Counted from the first letter of the stretch, positions 1 through 11,560 are shown. The stretch: DNA of 64,000 nucleotides from Fasciolopsis buskii (GCA_008360955.1 LUCM01011182.1:3831-67830); one strand, 5' to 3'. The notes: a model not told the origin generated them from the letters alone. A program made the numbers and translations.

Positions 1-21
1 TATATATATATATATATATAT
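1..21. repeat. (TA)n microsatellite
   Basis: The window opens inside a pure TA dinucleotide run of at least ten units. Its left end is cut by the window edge, so its full length is unknown. Confidence 0.95.
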
Positions 22-496
22 CTGTTGTACATAAGTGTTCACTGCACAAATATCTGAATTGATTAAAAGGTGAATGAGCCAAATTGCCGTTCACTCCATT
101 CTAGTGGGTTGCAAACGCTCCTCGTCATTAATCTTTGTGGTCATACCTTTCGACTGAAAGCTCGGTATTGGCCCCATAAGACAACTCCCTAGTGCGGTGA
201 GATGGTGCTTTGCCCGCTGATGAACTGTGGATCATTAGCTGCTTGGAGGAGTAGAAACGAGCAACGTAATCAATTACGATGAACCCAACAAAATTACCCC
301 TCATTGTTTCATTACTCTGCCATGGTCCCGGTGGCATTGTTTACACACACCTTGTTTGCTAACAGAATAATAGGTTTCCTCTCAACGCTTCTATTTTTTC
401 GATACAGCCACTGTACTGCGACTTGCAGGTGTTTGTTTCTATCGCAGTGCCGTATGGTCTTATTGATTTTTGTTATACTTTTCATGTTTTTGACAG

Positions 497-850
497 ACTG
501 TAACCGAGAGCTGCAGCTATACCCCCCAACCCGGTGCCACAGACAGCACAATGATTTCCCGTGTCCTAACCGTGGAATCAAAACTAAATCCTGCAATTCG
601 ATCCCCATTGGCCTACTTTTTAACTCACCGTTACCAGTCTTCCTCCAAATCAAGTCTACTGGGTTACGAGTATGTGTGCAACGCACGGGCTCCCATCAAT
701 CCCACATCATCGACGTCAAACGAGCGAACGAGCTTTGCCGAAACTTTGAAGCAGGCCACACGCCACCGATCCAAAGAAGCCCGAGAATTTGCCGCGCACA
801 AATTGCCGCGTGTGGTAATGGCGGATTCACACAAATATGGTGATAACTGA
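497..850 (+). CDS. Terminal coding exon, unrecognised protein
   Basis: An acceptor with a long T-rich tract (TTTTTGACAG) ends at 496. From 497 the frame is open in phase 0 for 117 codons to TGA at 848-850. The residue series is rich in Ser, Thr, Arg and Ala and hydrophilic, begins TVTESCSYTPQPG and ends ADSHKYGDN. No membrane segment or known domain is visible, so it reads like the C-terminal tail of a larger protein. By hand count about 30 of 117 codons start with G and about 19 have G in the middle, as expected for coding DNA. A 179-codon frame at 304-843 covers the same DNA in another register and is treated as a shadow. Upstream exons lie outside the window or were not found. Confidence 0.6.
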   Translation, partial: TVTESCSYTPQPGATDSTMISRVLTVESKLNPAIRSPLAYFLTHRYQSSSKSSLLGYEYVCNARAPINPTSSTSNERTSFAETLKQATRHRSKEAREFAAHKLPRVVMADSHKYGDN

Positions 851-1761
851 TTGCATCGTCTAGGCTATTTGCCTCATCTTTTGCCTTCCTTTATACCGCG
901 TGGAGTCCTGTCTATTCGACACTTCCGCCTTCTGTTACACAAATGTAGATTCGGGCATCGTCAGTTTACTTTTTACCTTTCATGCGACCTGGTAGTGGTT
1001 TGCATATGCAGTCAGACGCCGTCACACCGGAAGTATTTGTCAGTACTTAGTCACAGCGCTCCCTCTTTTCTACAAAAAGTCTTTAGGAGAACATTTTAAA
1101 CGTTGAGAACCTAAATGCCTTGTAACTCGACGTGTCGGACTGCTGCTTTTGCATTAACTATTAATTATTTCAGTTTTGTTTGTTTCATCTGGGTTGCTTG
1201 ACCTCATTCGAATATTCGGATGCTATTACTTGTTTCGAATTTCACCGGATTACTAGCGCACTGTTCTCCATGCACCTCCATGTTCCTACTCTGGTTGCTG
1301 AAAAACACTCCATGAATTTTCGTGGGGTTTATTTGCGATTAACCGCATTGTTCTCTTCCGGTTCTTCGTGTACGTCTTTCAGTTACTTGGGCCGAGCAAG
1401 TAGATGTCTGCAGTATAGGTTGACTCTTCATCAAGACAAACAAGCAGGTTGATGGATTTGATTTTTAAATGCTTTGGTTCTACGACTCAGACTACCGTAT
1501 CAATAGATATCCCAACTTAAATGAATGATCGTGGCAAATAATTAGCCGACAACTGCAAGAGGTTGCCGTTTAGACGAAGAAATTCTCCAAGGACTGGATT
1601 ACTCTGGTCGCACTGTTCCATTCTCTTCTAATTATTAAGTATTCGGATATCTTAGGATTTTTTAGGGAAGCGCAATATCTATGCGAACAAGCCAACTGAC
1701 GGCAGAGTCACTCCAGTTTGACACTGGACTCTTTTTACTTTATTTTGTAATTTTGTTTAAA
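851..1761. other. 3' flank of the 497-850 exon
   Basis: Probably 3' untranslated and intergenic sequence. One 92-codon frame (1174-1449) follows a fair acceptor (TTATTTCAG) and ends at a CAG|GTTGAT donor. Its Phe/Ser/Cys/Leu-rich composition looks like a T-rich chance frame. Nothing else is recognised. Confidence 0.3.
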
Positions 1762-1837
1762 ATGGTTCGAAAGTTTGACTTGATTTGGTATGTTTTCATC
1801 TGGCTGCGTGCCTCGTGCGCTATTGCCCCTTACACAA
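1762..1837 (+). CDS. Possible first exon encoding a signal peptide
   Basis: An ATG at 1762 opens 25 codons with the layout of a secretion signal: a basic start (MVRKFD), a hydrophobic core (LIWYVFIWL) and a small-residue cleavage region (ASCA). The frame meets a good donor, CACAA|GTGAGC, in phase 1. No matching second exon was found, and a short hydrophobic frame can arise by chance. In flatworms, signal-peptide first exons are typical of micro-exon genes; that link is speculation here. Confidence 0.25.
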
Positions 1838-1976
1838 GTGAGCATATCTCACTCCAATAGGCCGACGAAATATCGGTTTTTGACGCATCAATCGGAATTA
1901 ATTGGGGAACCAATAACTCGGGTCTAGCTTTGAAGGCGTTTTACAGATATTCACAGTTATACTGCATATGTTGCAG

Positions 1977-1987
1977 AATAAAATAAA
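1977..1987 (+). terminator. Two overlapping AATAAA polyadenylation signals
   Basis: AATAAA occurs twice in eleven bases. It is the first canonical signal I see downstream of the stop at 850 on the + strand, but 1.1 kb is a long 3' UTR, so the assignment to that gene is uncertain. Confidence 0.25.
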
Positions 1988-1989
1988 AA

Positions 1990-3360
1990 AATGGTGTTCT
2001 TTTTCCACGCCAACTATCATTGCACGAGGTGGAGGTTAGGTTTGTGCCTAGCAAGTCTGAATTTACGAAGTCCAAGAACTTGGGCCCATTTTCTATTGGT
2101 CTGTCATATTTTTTTTAGGTACACAAGTTTTCTGATATTGCCTTTTTGGTTGGTATGCTCGGTCGATTGACAGGTCAGCGTGGGCTGTCGCTGGACTGAA
2201 CGATACGTCTGCTCAGTAGACTCCTGCTCGTGCAGATATGTTCGCATGTACTATTCGAATGATAGTGTGCTTTCCTCTCCTTGAATCTCGAGCAACAAAT
2301 ATATCATGAACTCTTTTGACCAATAAAAATCATTTTTGTCCACCTAATCAGAGCGTGAAATAACGACCTCATTGTTTTTGAATCCGGTGTTTCTTTTTTA
2401 CGCGTCCGTCTGCAAATTATGCGAATGAAATTGTGAACACCATCAAGAAGCGTTCTGTTTGGACTGATCTTGTTCACTAAATGAGAAGTTAATGCCACAA
2501 AAATCTGTAGGATAAATAACTACAAAAAAAACGAGAATAATAAATAATAAAGCACCTGTAGTTGGTGACATCCCGAACAGATGTTTTTAGAATCGTCATC
2601 AGCGTTTAGCGTTGAATAACAAAGGGAGCCTTAAAGACGGCTGCTTTTCCCACCATTTGATGTTCCTATAAAAAGATTGAGTATACAACGTGGATAGGGA
2701 GTGATTTGTATTTTGTAGACATGCGTACGAAAACAATGTATTCCAGTCAAAACTTAAGGGTAAAAATTAAAGAACTAGGAAAACATTTACACTAATCACC
2801 TTGTAAAAAATGTGAAGAACAAAACTCATCGAATAATAGTCAGTGCACATTATGGTAGGTTGCTCAAGAGTTCGGCTGAAACACGGTCACGGCTTGTCAA
2901 AATGCGTGCTCAATATGAAGCAGGGGAGTTCCCGTAGATATTGATCCTAGATGCTACGGAACGAAAAGCGAATCGTGTGGAAATGAGAGTGACACTTTAA
3001 AAGATTGTTGTGCACAGGGTGCATGGGATCAGAAAAAATTTTGTGAGCAAATTTCTCACATGCCTCGTTGATCACAGAATTGGGGACAATTCAGTTTGAG
3101 GTACGAAAGACACAAGGCTGATAATTGATTAAACCCGGCGAAGAATTTTAAAGACTTCCAAGAAAACCTGGAAAATAACCAGAAGAAGGATTGGAAAAGC
3201 ATTGGTTCATATCGTAAGGAGGAAGGGTGATAAAATCAAAGAGAGATAGTCCAGGATTGTTGATAGGGGAAAAAGAGGAGGACTGCACGTCAGAATTTAT
3301 GAAACAGAAATTCACAGGAATAAAAGGAGCAGGGAATCTAACAACAAATCAAGAGATATA
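1990..3360. other. No gene recognised
   Basis: AT-rich sequence with scattered short frames. No repeat, domain or convincing exon was found in about 1.4 kb. Confidence 0.4.
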
Positions 3361-3365
3361 ACTAT

Positions 3366-3501
3366 CCAACCGTCTATCTATCTATTTATCCAATCTACAA
3401 ATCTATCGATTTTACGAAATATCTATCGACCTATCCACCAATCAATCTATCTGTCTATTCATTTATCTATCTGTCTGTCTATCTGGTTATCTATCTATCT
3501 C

Positions 3502-3547
<46 letters not shown>

Positions 3548-3650
3548 CATCTATCTATCTAAGTATCTATCTATCTAACTATCTATCTATCTCTCTATCC
3601 ATCCATCTATCTATCTATCTATCTGTCTATCTATCAGTCTATCTGTCCGT
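3366..3650. repeat. (ATCT)n microsatellite, about 285 bp
   Basis: Mostly perfect ATCT/CTAT units with interspersed variants (ATCC, GTCT, ATTT). It is flanked to about 3900 by pyrimidine-rich sequence on the + strand that looks like a degenerated extension of the array. Overlapping open frames on both strands here are products of the low complexity. Confidence 0.95.
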
Positions 3651-3967
3651 TTTTCTACCAACTTTTCTTTGTTTTTCGATTTCTGTCGCCTGTTTTTCTT
3701 TTGTTTTTATTTTCCTTTTATCTAGTCCCTTATCCTGTTCTGTAATTTCTCCATCTTCCTTTGCATCCCACTTTTTTGTGGCCAAATTTTTCTGTTTATC
3801 TGTTTGTCTCATTCTATCCGTCATTGTTTTCATCAATCCATTTTTTCTCACGTTCTATCTCCCTTCCTGTCCATCTTTCGATCTTTTGCTCATTTTAGTT
3901 ATAGATTTTTCGTTTATCTACCAACATAGTGGCTTATTTTTAAATGCATTTTTGGTTAATTTTCCAG

Positions 3968-4210
3968 ACTGTGGTCACACTTATTTGCTCCCATGACTTC
4001 GTCTCTGATTTAGGTCTCTCAGAGTTTCTGACCAACAACAATCTTCATGTTTTCGGTCCCAACCAGGAAGTCGGAAGCACCTACAGCGACCAAAGCCGAA
4101 ACTTTTCGTATCTATACGCCAATTCATATTCTGACCGGCGCGTCTCTTATTCCAGCATTGCTCAATACGTGCAGAAAGAGCAGGAAGATGGCAGCGATGG
4201 GCAAACATAG
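3968..4210 (+). CDS. Terminal coding exon, Ser/Tyr-rich tail
   Basis: A clean acceptor (GGTTAATTTTCCAG) ends at 3967. From 3968 the frame is open in phase 0 for 80 codons to TAG. It starts with a short hydrophobic stretch (TVVTLICS) and continues as a hydrophilic Ser/Tyr/Asp/Gln-rich tail ending QEDGSDGQT. About 24 codons start with G and about 14 have G in the middle. Other frames over the same DNA are also open (4047-4244 on + and 3981-4214 on -), which weakens the call. The family is not recognised. Confidence 0.45.
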   Translation, partial: TVVTLICSHDFVSDLGLSEFLTNNNLHVFGPNQEVGSTYSDQSRNFSYLYANSYSDRRVSYSSIAQYVQKEQEDGSDGQT

Positions 4211-5818
4211 TCAATACGTTTTCCAGCTATTGAAGGCGAAGTAGAGCGATTATCTCAGTCAGAGAACAACCCTTCAGTACCGACTATTCGCATCGTCGTT
4301 GCTTACCCGATGTTTCCATAATACTCGAGCAATGCTTCGGGGACATCGATGGTCGGAAACAGAAAGTCACTGGGCGTACTAATCACGCATAGGCCAGGTC
4401 TGAAAATTGTAAAGTAGAGGATTACGAACTTTGGGAAAGTCGGACGTCATGGCTGAGATGTCAAACAAGCTGAGCTTAACACAGCTATCCTTTCGTCGTT
4501 CGACTGAACTCTGAAGTCTTGCGGCGTATTAATCGAAATTCAGTCTGCAGGGACCCCTCCTCCGTTGTCGTTCAAGACTACTCCTACACCACGTTGACTT
4601 GCAGCTCCAGCTGCTTCGTCTCGTGGGCTGCACGGAAAATATCTTGAGATTTAATCTTTATTAGTTTAATAACGCTAGTTGAATCTTGAATTTGTATTTT
4701 ACTGACGTTGGATTAATCAATAGCAAGTTGGCTCATTGTGAGCGCTGAACACGCCAGTCGACTAGTCTGAATGAGAATGCGCACGTCTAAGGAGCCAAGA
4801 TTCACAGACTGATGAGACCTGAGAAAACATTAGCTTCCAGAATAAAAATGACGTGCGGCACTGCTTGACAACAAACCCTGGCAAGCATTGGGCATGTTTT
4901 CAATGGGACATCATAGGTAGGCACAAGAGACAAAGAAATATGGTTGGGGGGCTGAGAACACATGTGAGTTAAATTAGAGTGGCATGCTTGGGTAAGATCT
5001 TTCCTATACGACTCACAAAATCGGCTGTTTCGGACAGATATGCGAAGATGATGTTCGGGCGCTGACATTTTCGAAGTGTCGCTGAAACATTTGCATTGTT
5101 TTATTAGCTGCAGCTGTTTATGTCGCTGCTGTTAGCTTTAGAGCTCCGTAATAGAAATAGTACCTTTTGAGGGACTGTGTTGCTATTATATTACCCATTT
5201 ATTCGCGTTGACAACTACGTCCGACGCGCCAGAGGATTATTGTTTACCCGCAGGCTTCCTACCAGGCAGAACAATCCTGGATAAAACCGATCACGAACTA
5301 TAGGAAATCGCTTGAATAGTTCTTGCGAACCCTAGGAAACATGTAACTGGTCGTCTCCATTAATATATCTACGTATATTACCGCGCTTTTACTTTTCGAT
5401 ATCTCCGCAAGATAACTCTCCTGAATGGTGAAGGTTGGCGTTCTTTGAGCATGTCATTTTATCGGGTCTGCTTTTTCGCGATGAAGATTAGTCGCATAGA
5501 ATTAAGAATTTCCTAGTATAAATATCATCCGCATGCATCTCGGGATACACCTCTGTCACGAACTTGGTTTATACAAGCATGGACAAAAATATATAGCTGT
5601 CGATATCCAACTCTCTGCTTTAGGTGACTCAAAATCCTTGTAATGAATGCTGCATTCTTGAATATGGTTCGAACCCATGTGAACCGGAACGCACATTTCA
5701 CATAAAACTGTTTTAGCTGGTAGATTGTAAAAAAACGGCTTCAGGTTATTTATTTGAGGACTTCCTTGGAGAAGGGTTACTCTCGACAGCATAAAAATCA
5801 ATCAAACACGCTCCTTAC
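4211..5818. other. No gene recognised
   Basis: Short frames only. A minus-strand ATG at 5068 leads in 17 codons to a GTGAGT donor, which is too short to support. No repeat was identified. Confidence 0.35.
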
Positions 5819-5964
5819 CAACAAAATTGCTACAGACTTCTGAAGAATTGCATACACAGAAACATCAAATGGCGCATCCGTAACCTTGTTCGGTTCAGAT
5901 TCGTTAATCATGCAAGAGTGACTACCTGCCGCTTTGGAATCTGCCATATGCGAACATTTAACCT
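5819..5964 (-). CDS. Internal coding exon, unrecognised
   Basis: On the minus strand a strong acceptor (ACCTTTACCTTAACAG) precedes 5964 and a TTG|GTAAGG donor follows 5819. The frame between is open for 48 codons after two bases, so the exon enters in phase 1 and leaves in phase 0. Using the next AG (AACAGAG) instead would give phase 0 entry. Codon bias is the clearest of all the short exons: about 17 of 48 codons start with G and only about 4 have G in the middle. Residues include MADSKAAGSHSC and EPNKVTDAPFDVS, with a more hydrophobic end. It may belong with 6874-7019 upstream. The function is unknown. Confidence 0.5.
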
Positions 5965-6150
5965 CTGTTAAGGTAAAGGTTTTCCTCAATATTGTTACTA
6001 TTTTGCTTGCTGTCACCACCACCATTCACCTTTGTCTGCCTAGAAAACCAAACCGCTTTTCTTGCAAACATTCACATGAACTAGTTATCTATAGGAACTT
6101 GGGGATTTTCCTGGCATTGCAATATTCAAAATATTTCTCCTTAACATGAT

Positions 6151-6447
6151 CTATCTTGCTTTATTTCTGTCGTCTGAGTAAGCATCACATTCGTAAAGTA
6201 TTGTCCAATTCTGACAGAAAAGGCTGTTCTGATGGGATTCTCGTGATGATCGTCTGCAACTGGTTGCACAAGTGACCATTTTAGCTACCATTCTTCGGCC
6301 TGCTTGCCCTCCTGGGTGGTAGTCCTTCTCCCCACAGACAATGTACATTGACGCCTTTAGCATAGTTGACGTTTTTGTCTCATTGGGCTGACTCTGCTCC
6401 AACGGTTGGTACCGAGTTGTGCCGATCACGTGATTCGCTCGCTTCAT
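6151..6447 (-). CDS. 98-codon open frame, unrecognised
   Basis: An ATG-started minus-strand frame with ordinary protein composition, seven Cys codons and a segment reading EKDYHPGGQAGRR. It lies between the two candidate exons 6874-7019 and 5819-5964 but ends in its own stop, and no convincing splice sites were seen. Codon-position bias is neutral. It could be an exon of the same gene, part of a repeat, or chance. Confidence 0.25.
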   Translation of the reverse strand: MKRANHVIGTTRYQPLEQSQPNETKTSTMLKASMYIVCGEKDYHPGGQAGRRMVAKMVTCATSCRRSSRESHQNSLFCQNWTILYECDAYSDDRNKAR

Positions 6448-6873
6448 GAAATTTTCACTTCATTCTCTTCGATAAACTCTCGGCCTGCATTATCCAGAGA
6501 CAGCGGCACTTATTTAGTAAGAAATCATCTGGACAGCTTTGTATCGCCAACCTCTATCGAAGCGCCACATACAGCTTCTGTCCAACGTACCTCGAAAATT
6601 GGAAGAATACGTCGCGTACGAATCACGTGACTCCGTCTCGTCTCTCTGTCAGAATCTGGGTGTGTCTGCTTATTGATCTACTTTAATCGTGTCCCAGTCT
6701 AGTATTCTCGTTTCTCGCCTATGGTTTTGTCGTCTGAGGTTGATGAAGCTGTTCATAGGATGCGTATAGGCAACTGCGTGCAGTGATAAACATAATAGTT
6801 GCGATAGTTGTCTGTTAACTCTCATCAGACAGGAATCATTCAAACCGGGGAAGATAAGAAAATAATGACTTAC

Positions 6874-7019
6874 CGTTAGTTTGTGCTTTACGTACACGTA
6901 TAGAAGACAGGAAAAGCAACAGATGGAAATTCGTATATAAAGCGTTGAAAATGTTGTGTTTAACCTCACAGAAAACACGTCGGATCTGATGGTGAACAAT
7001 TTACCCATAATTCCGTTAA
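6874..7019 (-). CDS. Possible exon with a hydrophobic segment
   Basis: On the minus strand an acceptor ending GATTCAG lies before 7019 and a perfect ACG|GTAAGT donor after 6874, with 146 open bases between. The frame contains an in-frame ATG (MGKLFTIRSD) and a hydrophobic run (ISICCFSCLLYVYV) that could be one membrane helix. It leaves in phase 0, which fits the 5819-5964 exon if that starts at GTT. Codon bias is neutral, so the splice sites are the main evidence. Confidence 0.3.
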
Positions 7020-7344
7020 CTGAATCTATGCTCGTTTATGATGAAGTCAGAGTTTTTCACGTTTGTCGGTTGGCTTATCCGTCATTCTGTCATATTCATA
7101 AAATACGGTTTACAGTACTTTCATAGATTTTTGATAAAATGGTCTAATATTTGCAACTTTGATGAGATATCCATTATGGTTTAGAAAAGTTCGTTACTTT
7201 AATTGCCAACAGTCTTCTTTTGGTCAATCGATCCAACAACATGCCCTGAATACATGAATTGTTTTGGTGCATATTGTTTTCGTGAAAATGCCTGTCTATG
7301 ACTAAGCAGCCGAGGGCGTCATATTTTACAAGCTGTATGACACG

Positions 7345-7600
7345 TCTGAAGTACGAATGTAGCGGAAGGGGCCTACCGCATGACCGCCCGGGCCCACTAC
7401 AAGGGAGAGAGGGACCGGAAATCTAAATAAAATTCGGTGTGGCATGGAACTAGATAGTCTCGCGAAATCGGGTGTGCTAACAGTCCGAACAACAGCGATT
7501 GCCCCCTAACACTGAGGTGACCACTAGATCTTGGATTCCAGCTCCTGACCTTTTTTGAAGTGGCATGCTTAGTCCGCATGACCACCGTCTTTGCTGATTA
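7345..7600 (-). mobile_element. tRNA-headed SINE, family 1, copy 1
   Basis: Read on the minus strand, a tRNA-like head (GGTGGTCATGCGGACTAAGC, then GTCAGGAGCTGGAATCC in the B-box position) is followed by a body reading GGTCAC, CAATCGCTGTTGTTCGG, and a tail with TTGTAGTGGGCC and CCCCTTCCGCTACA. The head, body and tail blocks recur in the same order in the opposite orientation at 17370-17575. That recurrence is why I call it a dispersed element and not chance. Confidence 0.6.
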
Positions 7601-8100
7601 GTGTTATCTTCCATGTATGAGGAAGTTTATTGCCTTGACTTGCCGCAGGCAACTGTTTTCCCTTATATCAATCTGCATTATTACATTAATTTCGCACACT
7701 GATTTCTGTTCTTCCATCGACGATTCCTCCGTGACATGAGGCTCACGTTCAGCTAATCACGTTGATTTCTGCAGTGAATCGGACACGTATCATTATTTGC
7801 TTTGAGCTCAGTCAAGAAAAGCGACATGATAGCTAAGATAGTGTCACGAATGCGAGTGTGGAACGATTGTTATCGGCTGCTGCTGTCTTACCCGGAATCA
7901 GGTTAACTTAAGTAGTTACTCTATGCTATGCTCCAGAAATTAACAGTGTTCACTGATAGAGAATCAGAGTCTCTACGATCAGAGGTTTTTATCAGCGGAC
8001 GATCGATCATGAATGATTTTCCCCACTTTTGTTACCGATATTTGGGTAGGAAAATTTACTGTAATGCTCCGCTGGATGACTCAGTGGTTTTTTTTAAAAT

Positions 8101-8257
8101 CTAACTGCTGGTAACCAGTAGCATTACTGTCTTGTCCTTTGATGCAGTTTCTACCAAGTTGTCGTCATTGTCGATATGATGCTGTTTTTGTCTTCGAATA
8201 TATCGACAGGGACATTGGTTCATTTCACTACAGAACTGTGAGACATGTTTGGGCCAC
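8101..8257 (-). CDS. Possible terminal exon
   Basis: On the minus strand a long pyrimidine-rich acceptor (CCTATTTCACACTACGCTAG) precedes 8257. The frame is then open for 51 codons to TAG, entering after one base. Residues are hydrophilic with four Cys (WPKHVSQFCSEMNQCPC) and an Asp-rich centre. Codon bias is neutral. The acceptor quality is the main support. Confidence 0.35.
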
Positions 8258-8259
8258 CT

Positions 8260-9779
8260 AGCGTAGTGTGAAATAGGATAGTATAAATAATACGATAGTA
8301 GCAGAGATGATCTCGATAGGGTTTTCCTCATGAGTTCAAGAAGGAGAATGGTGTGCATGAGCACTCTTGATTTGCGGCAAACAAGATCAACTTCTGCACT
8401 TAATTCGTAGGTAGATAAAGCACTCTCTGGGCCCTCGGAATCGGTACAGAAGCAATGAAACGCCTACGGGGTTCGACTAGGTGTAAAGCTCCGAAAGGCA
8501 CCTTAAAATCATAGGCCGTCACAAGGGTTGTCTTACACCAATCCATACATCAATAAACGTTGTTGTCGGAAGTTTATTGTTTTCAACTACCCTTTAGATA
8601 TCCGAAAAATGTAACCCAATAAGGGTATAGAAAATTTGCTTAGGGCTGGAATACCGCAATCTTCTCGGAATGACGGTCCTCAGAATTTCCTTACGCATAG
8701 AAAGTGGGCGAACTGGTCGTTTCAAGAGTTTTTCAATAGTGATCCGTAAATATTTAACGTAATTTGCCGTAGTGAGTTGTTTTTTGCCAACGAAAGAGGA
8801 AGTAGATAATCAGACCGGAAAAGGTGAGCACTGAAGACATTTGGATAAGTCGAGGTTTAAACGCTTTTGAAAAGAAATCATTGTTTACAGATGTGAAGCG
8901 ACTGGAGAAAACGTCACCAGCAAGCTTAGGTATGTGACGCGGGTAAAATGGTTGACGAGTAGATATTGTACTTAAAAACTAAGTGATAGGAACGAACAGT
9001 TCTCTGAAGCACTGCTGGATGGCAAGCAAAAGGTCTGGTATCTCTCTGAATATTTAAGTATGCTGAGGTCCGCTGGAGAAATAAACGGATGACCATGCTA
9101 GTAGGTAACTGGAGAAGTGAAATATTTCTAGCTTATGAAATACGAAATATCTTGGAACAAAGTCAAAAGAAAACAAAAAGCCTAAGGAAGCATAACGTAC
9201 AATTTTCTTCGATGTGTCGAGGGGTTAACATATTTGATGGTAATTGGAAACGATATCATACAGAGTAGACCGGTCAAAGAGGACCAGAAGCATTCACTTG
9301 GGGGCATGGACGCTTAAGTGCGTTGAATTCCGTCAATCTGAGGCAATGGCATGAATGTGCTCGAATGATAATAAGAATTACGTGCCTCCAGCAATGGTAA
9401 TGAGATTATCCTAATAGGTCTTTTACTAAAAAGAGATGGCAGTAGCATTCGGAGCCACAACAATGTTTTAGAATAGACAGTGGACTACCAAAATTCGGGG
9501 GAGCCTGGATTCTTCTTTGAAAAAGAGCAGTTTGCGCACCATCAGTTCATTTCATTTAATTTAGACAACAGCTAACCTTGCACCAACTTGCTGTGTTTGT
9601 GGTTGATAACTCACCGGATCATCTGTTCAAAGAGGAAGAGAAAGAAGAATAATGAAAGACCAGCCGAAAAATAGTAAGTTGAAGAATTATACAGAAAAAA
9701 AGTTTTGTATGCATGAATACCACCGACTGCAGCATTGAACCGTATCACCCGTTGTCTCCAACTGTTGCTTAGGGGAATC
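8260..9779. other. No gene recognised
   Basis: About 1.5 kb of AT-rich sequence with no open frame of note, repeat or motif that I recognise. Confidence 0.4.
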
Positions 9780-11458
9780 TTATGAACCCCAGTACGGTGG
9801 TCTAACTGCAGTTACACCAGCTAGTCCATTGGTTAAAGCTTTTATACTTTTTGCCCACTTCATCGAATGCCCACCCCAAACCATCCTGCAACAACTACTT
9901 GCTTTGAAGAAGAGTGAACATCGAGGCAATCGTTCTGTGCGAATGCGTAAATCATGTCTCAACCATAATAAAATGTATTTAGATTCCGTATTTATTCTAG
10001 AATCCGGACCATTTGACCAAGAATCTTAAGCCTAACCTCTGAGTTACCCATAAAATTCTCCTACCAAGTTGTATCAATATTACGAAGACAACGGTGTTCA
10101 AACACCTGAAGACTTCACATATCTTCTGTTCTCAGCGGCCACGTTTCGGAGCCGTAGAGCAATACCGACCTCACCTCTGCCATGTTACTCAGCCTTTAAT
10201 CGGTAAGCGGATGTCACGCCGACATCACAGATACGTCAAATTCGCAAACGTCAATCAGGCCTCTTCGATTCACGAGGGCACTTCTTCCGATGTACGACCA
10301 TCAGGTGAGATACAACTACCTAAGCAAATAAATCTATCCACCTCACTCAATTCTTTCGTTGCAAGAACAAGATACTGGTTTGATCCAACCCAGTTCTGCA
10401 ACAAATTATACAACAGAGGTGTAAAATGCATCCTAAACATATGTTCACTATCGTTCAAACGATCGAGGAAAACGTGAATCTTCGTTGAGTAGCACAGCAT
10501 CGTCCGCATATTTCAAGTCGGGCAAACTCCTGTCTGAGCGAATACTAGTGCTGCTACCCTCAGTTGAGGATAGGACTGTTCCCATAACCATCTCAATGAC
10601 AAAGTTAAAAGGTAAGAGTGAAAGGAGACACTCCTGACGAACACCACTTCTCGTGGGGAACTCGGGTGAAAGATAGCCATTAGCGCGAACTTGGATTCAG
10701 TTATTAGTGTACAGAGACTGAATGAATAGAATGAATTTCCATGGACCCCTTCAGTGAAAGGTAGTGCCACAGGACTGTACCATCGACTGAGTTGAACACA
10801 ACTTCCAAATCAATAAAGGCAGAAATAGAGGGTCTAGGGAATATGTACCGATGTCCTAGGATTCGTCGAAAAGTGTAAATATGGTCAACACAACCCCGGC
10901 CGAGATGGAAACCGGGTTGATTCTCACGCAGGGATCTTTCGCGAGTACTAGATAATCGGCAGGTAATAATGTCCGTCAGCAGTCTGGATGCTATGCTTGC
11001 TAAACTAATTCCTCTGTAGTTTTCATATGAGGATCTATCACCTTTCTTGGAAATCCGCACAATTATCGATTGAAACCAGTCCCTGAGAATCTGTTCCCTT
11101 AGCCATATTCATCATAGGAGTTGTGTTAACTCGGAAGTTAACACTTCACCGCCATCATTAAAGAAGGATGACAACAATCCATCTGATCGGGCTGCCTTAT
11201 GCTTTCTCAGATCTATGATCCGAGTGACCTTCATTTCGGATGAAGGGTGTGTATCCACCTGCATTGGGTTACTCAAATGCATAACTGGAAGGTCCACTGT
11301 GTCCATCGGCCAACTGAATTGCGCCTTAAGGTGTTTTGCCCAACGTCTCACCGGACGGGCCTTGAAGCAAATCAGTAAGCTGGGCTGAAGCCGATATACT
11401 TGGGCCACTAGTTTTCTGACTGAGCTGCCAACTGAGATTAACCCCCGACCGGGAGGAC
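9780..11458 (-). mobile_element. RTE-like LINE copy A, decayed reverse transcriptase
   Basis: Read on the minus strand, broken frames follow the order of the reverse transcriptase (RT) and C-terminal region of flatworm RTE-like elements. 11408-11112 carries the pre-RT linker (FKARPVRRWAKHLKAQFSWP; DGGEVL). 11060-10704 carries fingers and palm motifs (KKGDRSSYENYRGIS, ENQPGFHLGRGCVDHIYTFR, AFIDLEVVFNSVDG). The catalytic YADD at 10510-10499 is intact but sits in another frame. 10509-10270 carries the region after the active site (VDRFICLGSCISPDGR). 9962-9780 carries the C-terminal tail. Several frameshifts and stops show it is dead. No endonuclease domain remains in this copy. Confidence 0.9.
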
Positions 11459-11560
11459 CAGGAGGCTACTTCGTCAGACCTCTACCCATTGACCTCTTAG
11501 GGATGATTAGACCTTCGGCTTGAGATAAGCCATTCTATACAGCTCGTTGGGTTATGGAGG
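11459..11560. repeat. Segment shared with 53670-53760
   Basis: About 100 bp beginning GGAGGCTACTTCGTCAGACC and containing TTCGGCTTGAGATAAGCCAT aligns with GAGACTATTTCGCCAGACC and TTCGGATTGAAATAAGCCAT near 53.7 kb, in the same orientation. Both lie at the 5' side of an RTE copy, so this may be the element's leader. Confidence 0.55.

Noticed and set aside
304..843. 179-codon + strand frame
   Set aside because: It covers the 497-850 exon in another register, has a low-complexity Phe/Leu/Cys start, and has no splice sites. It is best explained as a shadow of the real frame.
10094..10477. 127-codon + frame
   Set aside because: It is antisense to the RTE reverse-transcriptase remnant on the minus strand, which explains the open frame.
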